Shown: one piece after another, positions 59,001-64,000 of the stretch
Layout of the letters: each line of letters starts with the position of its first letter
Position numbering within the stretch: position 1 is the stretch's first letter
DNA from: Arenibacter sp. 6A1
GTDB taxonomy: Bacteria > Bacteroidota > Bacteroidia > Flavobacteriales > Flavobacteriaceae
Assembly: GCF_012272855.1 (NCBI RefSeq)
Contig: NZ_JAAXCQ010000007.1
Coordinates: 1 to 64,000 of the forward strand
Length of the DNA stretch: 64,000 bases
Reading direction: 5' to 3'
Position numbers and translations under genes: made by a program
Notes under the pieces: generated by a model
Seen by the model: the letters and a program-made list of their open reading frames with translations, nothing else
What the model was told of the DNA's origin: nothing
Databases searched by the model: none

Positions 59001-59431
59001 ATATCTACCCAATACCCCACCTTTTCTGTCATGGAGTTCCAAACGTCCGTATAGCGCATCACCGCTTTTTTACAGGCCGCGTTATAATCTTCTACAGAAA
59101 TTTTTGTCCCAATATCTTCCTTGGTAATCCCCAATTCCTTTTCAACTCCTAATTCTATCGGTAGTCCATGGGTATCCCATCCGGCCTTACGTTTCACCTG
59201 AAAACCTTTCATGGTTTTGTAACGCGGAAAAATATCCTTGATAGTACGGGCCATTACATGGTGGATTCCCGGCAATCCGTTTGCCGATGGAGGTCCTTCA
59301 TAAAAAACATAACTCTCCTTTCCCTCCCTACTAGTTACACTTTTTTCAAATATGTGATTCTCCTTCCAATACTCCAAAATGCTTTCCGCAACTTTCGGTA
59401 AATCTAATCCTTTATATTCTTCAAACTTCAT
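56030..59431 (-). CDS. ileS: Isoleucine--tRNA ligase
   Basis: A 1133-residue class I synthetase charging tRNA-Ile, with editing (CP1) domain. The HIGH motif is in PPSANGLPGIHHVMAR (47-62) and reads GIHH; KMSKR is near residues 680-684 (DGKKMSKRLGN). WTTTPWTLPSNTAL marks the editing domain. Long form with extended C-terminal anticodon-binding and junction regions, of the eukaryote-like clade that resists mupirocin in other bacteria. First gene of the ileS-TraR/DksA unit; a TAATTTTG -7 box lies ~35 bases upstream. Confidence 0.98.
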   Translation of the reverse strand: MKFEEYKGLDLPKVAESILEYWKENHIFEKSVTSREGKESYVFYEGPPSANGLPGIHHVMARTIKDIFPRYKTMKGFQVKRKAGWDTHGLPIELGVEKELGITKEDIGTKISVEDYNAACKKAVMRYTDVWNSMTEKVGYWVDMEDPYITYKSKYMESVWWLLKQIYDKGLIYKGYTIQPYSPKAGTGLSSHELNQPGTYQDVTDTTVVAQFKVKKETLGDNFKGIEGDIFFLAWTTTPWTLPSNTALTVGPKIDYVVVKTFNQYTFEPMHVVLANTLVGKQFSGKFFAAESEDDFANYSSKDKKIPYQIVGEAKGADLVGVTYEQLLDYALPYQHPENAFRIIAGDFVTTEDGTGIVHTAPTFGADDALVAKQATPEVPPMLVLDDHNNPVPLVDLQGKFRPELKELAGKYVKNEYYNDGEAPEKSVDVEIAIKLKEDNRAFKVEKYVHSYPNCWRTDKPILYYPLDSWFIKITDVKDNMFQLNQTINWKPKATGEGRFGNWLANANDWNLSRSRYWGIPLPIWRTEDGSEQLIIGSVAELKQEMEKAVAAGMLAEDIFKDFVVGDMSEENYDKIDLHKNIVDQITLVSPSGKPMSRESDLIDVWFDSGSMPYAQWHYPFENKELIDEGKTFPADFIAEGVDQTRGWFYTLHAIATMVFDSVAYKNVVSNGLVLDKDGKKMSKRLGNAVDPFETMEEYGPDATRWYMISNANPWDNLKFDVEGIAEVKRKFFGTLYNTYSFFAMYANLDKFDYSEADIPLSERPEIDQWILSELHSLIKTVDEAYEEYEPTRATRAISNYVQENLSNWYVRLSRRRFWKGDYQFDKISAYQTLYTCLTTVAKLAAPVAPFFMDRLYKDLTNTTHRDSFESVHLSDFPKYDMTMVNKDLESKMAKAQTISSLVLSIRQKEKIKVRQPLQKIMIPVLDNKQRVEIEAVANLIKTEVNVKEIELLDDASGVLVKQIKPNFKTLGPKFGKDMKLIAAAVSRLNQEEIQKIEQNGEIILQLEDKSIILQLQDVEISSQDIEGWLVASSGALTVALDISITEDLRNEGIARELVNRIQNLRKESGFEVTDKIDIKLLKDGFVEEAVVSNMSYIKTETLAAELNFEETLEKGIEVSFDEINTKLFIVKH

Positions 59432-59464
59432 ATTAACTAGTTGTAGTGGTCTATTTTAAGTTTG

Positions 59465-59472
59465 CAAAATTA
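59465..59472 (-). promoter_or_regulatory. Putative -7 element of ileS
   Basis: Minus strand TAATTTTG, consensus match, ~35 bases before the start codon. No TTG at ideal -33 spacing. Confidence 0.45.
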
Positions 59473-59610
59473 CTAAATTTGAACAAATTTATACGCATCT
59501 TACCCCTGGTAAAAAAATCTTTTGTTCAAACGCTAGCTTTTCTACTAATAATTTTACAAGAGCCATCTCCTTCCATTTAGTTTTTAATGGCTTCCAGGGC
59601 TATAAAAACG

Positions 59611-59647
59611 CAAAAAAAAAGCCGCCCTTTCAGGCAGCTTTTTCCAA
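59611..59647 (-). terminator. Terminator of the DUF4382 lipoprotein gene
   Basis: Stem AAAAAGCTGCC / GGCGGCTTTTT (one G-T or mismatch) with a 6-base loop and a T-run on the minus strand, ~22 bases past the stop. Confidence 0.8.
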
Positions 59648-59668
59648 TCAATGGGGAAACATTATGTA

Positions 59669-60628
59669 TTATTGTACGGTTCCCGTAACCTTTACATTAA
59701 CAGTTAATTTAAGGGCAGAGTTTACATCGATAAGTCCTAGTTTTAATCCTGTAGCCGACTCAACTTCTAGTAAGGAGTTAAAAGAAAACCCATTAGCTTC
59801 ATCTTCTTTGTAAGAAGCAAAGATCAGTTCGTACTCACCTTCTTCCAAGAAATCCAAGCTGTAAGATCCGCTTATTCCTTTTACCTCAGCACTAGTTACC
59901 GCGTTGGCAAATGTTACACCACTTTTACCTTTACCTTTTGTTTCTGCATCGGCATTGAACGTACCTTTTTTGTAGGCATACACGATAATTTTGTCCGAAG
60001 TGTTTTTAGAATCGCTGGCAGAACCGGAAATTTTTCCAGTAGTTTCTTTATTTACAGTTCTAATTCCGGCAGAAAGCTCGCTCATAGTCACAAAATCAAA
60101 GTCGCTAGAAAGGGCGCTTTTCTCTTCTTTAATTGTTTTTCTAAGGTCAAAATCAATTACAATCACATTCTTAGCTTGGGCCAGTACCTCGAAAGAATCG
60201 GTGATATTAATTTTGTTGGAAGCAGCAACCAAGGCATCTTTTTCTCCGTTTGCCTTTTCTACATAGCAACCAGGCGCATCCCCGTTTACGTCTTTGTCAA
60301 AATCCAATTCAAATACAATATTCGAATACGTTTTTGCCTGTAAGTCCAAGTTTCCTAAAACTGCGGTCTTTCCATCTACCAAAGCAGCTAGGTTTACCGT
60401 GGTAGCGTTGAATCCTTCTAGTGACTTTCCGTCTACTGTAACATTGGTTATGGTTACAAAAACAGCTTCTACATTGGCATTATCTATGGGGGCGTCGGTT
60501 ACTTCAAAAGTAGTATTATACGATTCCCCTTCCATGGCCGTGTCGTCATTTTTACTACATGACACCATTGCCATTAAAGCTATAACTGCCAATCCTGAAA
60601 TCTTAAATAAATTTTTCATAATCTTCAT
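59669..60628 (-). CDS. DUF4382 domain lipoprotein
   Basis: A 319-residue lipoprotein (lipobox MVSC, Cys24; Met4 is an alternative start). A DUF4382 domain occupies about 37-190 (NTTFEVTDAPIDNANVEAVF, VFVTITNVTVDGKSLEGF), the pattern found in many marine Bacteroidota surface proteins of unknown function. The C-terminal part (about 195-319) is a carboxypeptidase-regulatory-like fold (SGSYSLDFLEEGEYELIFAS). Single-gene unit with its own terminator; the upstream side is the repeat-rich region. Confidence 0.85.
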   Translation of the reverse strand: MKIMKNLFKISGLAVIALMAMVSCSKNDDTAMEGESYNTTFEVTDAPIDNANVEAVFVTITNVTVDGKSLEGFNATTVNLAALVDGKTAVLGNLDLQAKTYSNIVFELDFDKDVNGDAPGCYVEKANGEKDALVAASNKINITDSFEVLAQAKNVIVIDFDLRKTIKEEKSALSSDFDFVTMSELSAGIRTVNKETTGKISGSASDSKNTSDKIIVYAYKKGTFNADAETKGKGKSGVTFANAVTSAEVKGISGSYSLDFLEEGEYELIFASYKEDEANGFSFNSLLEVESATGLKLGLIDVNSALKLTVNVKVTGTVQ

Positions 60629-60828
60629 AATAATTTAATTTGTTTGTTTGTATATGAAACAATCAAGTCCCACTTCTCCCTACCTTGAAAATGTTAAAAT
60701 TTTCACGACACCTGCTACTTGTCTGATTTACAGATCACTATATCGATGAATTTTTTACATAATTTCTTAAATAAAACAGTAGGCGCCTTTTTATAAACCG
60801 ATGTTTATTTAGCCGATGCCCGTTTTTT

Positions 60829-60917
60829 GGGCGTTCCCCTAGCGGGGCGGGCTTTCCGCTGTATCTTTTTTAGCCGGCGCTGCCGCTAAAAAAGGATGCC
60901 GCTGCAATCCCTAACGC
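60829..60917 (-). repeat. Dispersed element, copy 3 (89-bp variant, reverse)
   Basis: Same ends as the 80-bp copies (GGGCGTTCCC ... CCCTAACGC), but the centre is replaced by a different stem, tcttttttagcc ... gctaaaaaagga, that remains self-complementary. Confidence 0.8.
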
Positions 60918-60967
60918 GGAATACAGTGAACAATTTTCAATTGGATGAAAGAAAAGAGAGGACCGCT

Positions 60968-60995
60968 CTGCAAATGCAACGACTTGCATTTGCAG
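60968..60995. repeat. Perfect 12-bp inverted repeat
   Basis: ctgcaaatgcaa, spacer cgac, ttgcatttgcag. The stem could extend through ctct (66-69) and agag (about 98-101) with a bulge. Confidence 0.8.
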
Positions 60996-61191
60996 TAAGA
61001 GGCCAAATCAATTTACAATAAGCAGTAAACAATTAACTATAAGAAATAGAGAAAAGAAAACAGAGAAAAGAGAAAAGAAAAACTCGTTATCTTTAATAAT
61101 GAAATTAATATCTAAAACCGGACAACGTTTATCAGGGAAGTACAACTCTTTTTTTATTGTTAATTGCTAATTGTTTATTGTTCACTGAGAA

Positions 61192-61271
61192 GCGTTAGGG
61201 ATAGCGGCGGCATCCCCGCGGCGGAGCAAGGGATATAGCCAATAGCCCGCCCGACAAAGGAGGGAACGCCC
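61192..61271 (+). repeat. Dispersed 80-bp element, copy 4
   Basis: GCGTTAGGGA ... GGGAACGCCC; the closest relative of copy 1. It lies 60 bases beyond the stop of the TonB receptor at 61331. Confidence 0.85.
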
Positions 61272-61330
61272 AAAAAATACGGATAAAAACGGCTTTCTAC
61301 GACACTATACCTGTGCGCGGCATTCGTTTT

Positions 61331-63739
61331 TTAAAACTTATACCCCAGGGCCAAGACAACATTAATGCCGGGCGCCACAATCCCCGAAGAATAGGAGCGA
61401 TACCTTTGATCGGTAATATTCTCTAGGTTAAAAGTAGCCGTCAATGCCTTTGAAAACGTGTATTGCGAGCGAAAATTTAAGGTATACCAAGAAGGCGTAT
61501 AGGAATTTCCGTCGGCATCCGCGGCATAAATATAGCTCTTGTCCCTTTCGGACATCGCCATATCTTCGTGGGCAATTTTATCGTTAAAATTAAGGAAGAG
61601 GTCTGTTTTTAACTTTTGATTCTTCCATATTACATGGAAATCGCCAAAAGTAGGTGCCACATGGCGTCCCGGGGAATCCGAACCATCTGTCTCCTCCTCT
61701 ATTCCCTTAGTAATCGTAAGGTTGGAAACCAAGGACAGTTTTTCGGTCAGAAAGGCATCTAAGCCTATTTCGAAACCATATACATACGATTTAGCGGCAT
61801 TTTGTATAGCCTGTACCTTACTCATTTCCCCATTGTATTCTATGTGGTCCTGCCCATTAAAGTGATAATCACGGCGCACCAAGGCATCGACCAAATAGGT
61901 GTAAAAAGTCGTTCCCCTAAGCATTACGCGATCATTAAAATTTTTCTGCGCCCCCACTTCAAAATTATAGGCATATTCCGGCTCCAAATCCGGGTTGGGC
62001 ACCACTACCTTTCCGGGTTCGGAATCGAATATTTTCCCCACATCATCTACATTGGGCGCCCTAAATCCGGTAGACGCATTGGAGGTTATCTGCAGATCGG
62101 TCTTTGGAAACCAACTAAAGCCTAAACTCCCCGTTAAAGCCCCGGTACTAAGGGTAGCATTATCGAAAGGAAAAGGGTAGAAAGTCTTATCAAAAGTAGC
62201 ATCGACCCATACGTGGCTATAGCGTAGGCCCGATAAAAAGGTAAAATTAGGCTTGGTTTTTAGCTCTCCACTAATATACCCGGCCAGGGTTTGCCATGAG
62301 GCGCCGTCCGGATACCTAGTGGCCGAAGCCATGGTAGCCCCGGTGGTGATATCTTCCTCACTTCCTGTAGACCCCACCCTATTAAAAACGTATTCCGTTC
62401 CGTAGTACAACCTAAGGCTGCCCATTCTTTTATTTTCGAAATCGATATTGACCGAATAGGCGTCTACATTTTCTTTGGTAGAAAAGCGGATGTCCTTTTG
62501 AAACCCTCTATCGTTTCTGCTTTCCTGAAAATTTTGATAGGCCGTCGTAATTTTTAAGCCGTCATAGAAGCTTCCCTTTCCGTTTTGAACCAACTGAAGG
62601 TTTCCCATAAACCACTTTTGAGGACCATAATACCACTCTGCAGAACGCAAGCCTGTATTGTCCTTAGAAGGCCTTATCAATCTATCGTACCTCGCATAAT
62701 CCGAAGTTTCCGAGTAAAATGTATTCAGGTTTAAGTTCCAATTGTTATTGGGTTTAAAGGCTATTTTTTGCATCAGGTTAATTTGGTCGTAACCCGAGCT
62801 GCGCTGTTTTTTAGCATTGGGATTTTGGACCAATTTATCTTCGCCATTTTCCCTGATGACGTACTGTTTTCTCAGATAGGAATCGGGACCGTGCGACCCC
62901 ATTTTTAGGTCGCCAAAATCGCTATAGCTCACACTGGTCAAAAAGGCCCATTTCTTTTTCCCCACATTTACATCTAAATGATAGGTCCCCTCATTATTCG
63001 CAGAAGCATACCTATAATAGCTACTTCCCGAAAAGGAAAGGCTATCGGTACTGGAGAACTCTGGTCTATGGGTATAAAAATTCATCACCCCACCAATGGC
63101 GTCGGAACCATAGATGACCGAACCGGGACCAAAGATTATCTCGGTGTTTTTTACGGTGAAGGGATCTATAGAAATAACATTTTGCAGGTTACCTCCTCTA
63201 AAGATGGCATTGTTCATCCGCACACCATCTACAGAGATCAATAATCTATTGGTCGCAAAACCGCGGATCATAGGGCTTCCGCCTCCGAGTTGACTTTTTT
63301 GTACAAAGACTTTCCCGCTTTGCTGCAATAGGTCTGCCGAGGTTTGGGGGGCCGTAAACTGTATGGCTTTAGCGCCTATAACAGCCATCTTTTGTGGAAT
63401 GTCCTTTCGTTGCTGTTCCCATTTAGAAATAGACATTACCACTTCTTCTAACTGTTCCATACTGGGGAACAAGTATATTTTGCCTCGGTTTACGACATGA
63501 TTTTTATTTGCTTTGGCGGTTTGGTAGCTAAGATGCCTAAAGGTTATTCGCTCATGATCCCCAAAAACAGAAAGATCGCATTCTCCCGTAAGTCCCGAGA
63601 GAACAGTGATCGATTTATCTACATTATAAAGCACTACATTGGGAATGGGCTGCCCATCTTCGGCATCCAGAACAATGATTTTTTGGGCAGAAAGTCCTTG
63701 AAATATTAGAAATAAAACAATAAAAATAATCTTTTGCAT
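61331..63739 (-). CDS. TonB-dependent receptor (BtuB/haem-receptor-like)
   Basis: From ATG 63739 (802 residues) the protein begins with a signal peptide, MQKIIFIVLFLIFQGLSAQK; the frame extends six codons further (63757) but that would overlap the recO end by 17 bases and precede the signal. A short carboxypeptidase-like N-domain (about 20-90) is followed by a plug (about 105-225, QSGKVFVQKSQLGGGSPMIR, IIFGPGSVIYGSDAIGGVMN) and a barrel ending GINVVLALGYKF. The GGGSPMIRG and YGSDAIGG pattern is like haemoglobin/cobalamin-type receptors, but I see no B12 riboswitch. It starts 1 base after the recO stop, so it is probably cotranscribed. Confidence 0.9.
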   Translation of the reverse strand: MQKIIFIVLFLIFQGLSAQKIIVLDAEDGQPIPNVVLYNVDKSITVLSGLTGECDLSVFGDHERITFRHLSYQTAKANKNHVVNRGKIYLFPSMEQLEEVVMSISKWEQQRKDIPQKMAVIGAKAIQFTAPQTSADLLQQSGKVFVQKSQLGGGSPMIRGFATNRLLISVDGVRMNNAIFRGGNLQNVISIDPFTVKNTEIIFGPGSVIYGSDAIGGVMNFYTHRPEFSSTDSLSFSGSSYYRYASANNEGTYHLDVNVGKKKWAFLTSVSYSDFGDLKMGSHGPDSYLRKQYVIRENGEDKLVQNPNAKKQRSSGYDQINLMQKIAFKPNNNWNLNLNTFYSETSDYARYDRLIRPSKDNTGLRSAEWYYGPQKWFMGNLQLVQNGKGSFYDGLKITTAYQNFQESRNDRGFQKDIRFSTKENVDAYSVNIDFENKRMGSLRLYYGTEYVFNRVGSTGSEEDITTGATMASATRYPDGASWQTLAGYISGELKTKPNFTFLSGLRYSHVWVDATFDKTFYPFPFDNATLSTGALTGSLGFSWFPKTDLQITSNASTGFRAPNVDDVGKIFDSEPGKVVVPNPDLEPEYAYNFEVGAQKNFNDRVMLRGTTFYTYLVDALVRRDYHFNGQDHIEYNGEMSKVQAIQNAAKSYVYGFEIGLDAFLTEKLSLVSNLTITKGIEEETDGSDSPGRHVAPTFGDFHVIWKNQKLKTDLFLNFNDKIAHEDMAMSERDKSYIYAADADGNSYTPSWYTLNFRSQYTFSKALTATFNLENITDQRYRSYSSGIVAPGINVVLALGYKF

Positions 63740-63740
63740 A

Positions 63741-64000
63741 CTAACCAAAAACTTCATTTAAAACAGCAAGCGATTTAGGCTTTCTAAATCCTTGTAAGTG
63801 TAACTCGTAATACAGGACAAGGTTTTTTAGCAATTCTTGCCGTGTAGATTTCTTCATTTTTACAGCAGCTAAACCATCAAAATCTGTGCCCAATAGACTG
63901 TTAAAATAAAATATATTTTCGCCCGAAAGGTTAGGATTTAGGGAGGGGGATTTTAAAAATTCGCCTTCCAACAAATCAAAATAAGGAAAATCCCTATTTT
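63741..64000 (-). CDS. recO: DNA repair protein RecO, 3' part
   Basis: The C-terminal ~85 residues of RecO; the frame is open to the window edge (reading NRDFPYFDLLEGEF before the rest), so the start is outside. The stretch PSLNPNLSGENIFYFNSLLG and the ending HLQGFRKPKSLAVLNEVFG match flavobacterial RecO. RecO loads RecA onto SSB-coated gaps in the RecFOR pathway. No sign of truncation other than the window boundary. The TonB receptor starts immediately after its stop. Confidence 0.88.
   Translation of the reverse strand, partial: NRDFPYFDLLEGEFLKSPSLNPNLSGENIFYFNSLLGTDFDGLAAVKMKKSTRQELLKNLVLYYELHLQGFRKPKSLAVLNEVFG

Larger units (their letters stand above)
60629..61330. other. Repeat-rich intergenic region
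   Basis: About 700 bases without a gene. Contents: upstream region of the DUF4382 gene, repeat copy 3 (reverse, 60829-60917), a 12-bp perfect inverted repeat (60968-60995), a purine-rich AGAAAAG-type run (about 61040-61083), low-complexity TTGTTAATTG-like words (about 61155-61185) and repeat copy 4 (61192-61271). Copies 3 and 4 face each other. Confidence 0.8.

Noticed and set aside
60629-61330. A cobalamin or other riboswitch before the TonB receptor or DUF4382 gene
   Set aside because: No conserved box is visible; the structure there is explained by repeats, and the receptor starts directly after recO at the other end.

Overview
The window is a stretch of chromosome from a Bacteroidota bacterium, almost certainly a member of the Flavobacteriaceae. 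Evidence: an atpD-atpC pair standing apart from the other ATP synthase genes; five TonB-dependent receptors, several with an N-terminal carboxypeptidase-regulatory-like domain; many short Bacteroidota-type lipoproteins (DUF4270, DUF5689, DUF4382); a 92-residue epsilon subunit; and -7 promoter elements of the form TAnnTTTG. The genus cannot be fixed from sequence alone. The content is mostly housekeeping genes plus surface and nutrient-uptake genes. I see no prophage, CRISPR array, toxin-antitoxin pair, rRNA or tRNA.

Layout. 1-1.7 kb: accessory, gene-poor DNA with the 3' end of a probable IS256-like transposase, a 50-residue Pmp3/YqaE membrane protein, a 44-bp perfect palindrome and the first copy of an 80-bp dispersed repeat. 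1.7-3.6 kb: atpC and atpD. 3.7-8.2 kb: a TonB receptor followed by an SGNH/GDSL lipoprotein. 8.3-13 kb: glmS, a DUF4270 lipoprotein and a short glycogen-synthase-like protein, all on the minus strand, divergent from panC-panD-flippase-like-esterase-like on the plus strand (13-16.5 kb). 16.6-25.1 kb: radA, a Tas-like aldo/keto reductase, exonuclease III, a TonB receptor, glyS and a coiled-coil membrane protein. 25.2-30.3 kb: a ComF-like protein, an Ig-like lipoprotein, an omega-amidase-like nitrilase, an ankyrin protein and catalase. 30.6-33.2 kb: a soluble multi-PAS histidine kinase with a single-domain response regulator. 33.2-38.6 kb: a DUF5689/lamin-tail lipoprotein and TonB receptor, divergent from a secreted endonuclease/phosphatase-family enzyme. 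38.6-47.3 kb: a DUF1080 protein, a small His-containing membrane protein, a TonB receptor, and a tight DUF3108-tdo-M23 peptidase-pgi operon. 47.3-53.2 kb: a candidate small RNA, hppD, a patatin/BamA-type protein and uvrC. 53.2-59.4 kb: a tiny membrane ORF, 5-formyl-THF cyclo-ligase, and the ileS-TraR/DksA-hypothetical-lspA cluster. 59.6-64 kb: a DUF4382 lipoprotein, a repeat-rich intergenic region, a TonB receptor and the 3' end of recO.

Most minus-strand units end in clear intrinsic terminators. Several starts (panD, glyS) lie only a few bases after a TAnnTTTG box, suggesting leaderless or nearly leaderless transcripts.

The most unusual non-gene signals are: (i) four copies of a dispersed element with GCGTT/AACGC ends, one copy with a different but still self-complementary centre; (ii) a compact candidate small RNA on the minus strand between hppD and the DUF3108 operon, with promoter, 5' stem-loop and strong terminator; and (iii) perfect palindromes near 1.07 kb and 60.98 kb.
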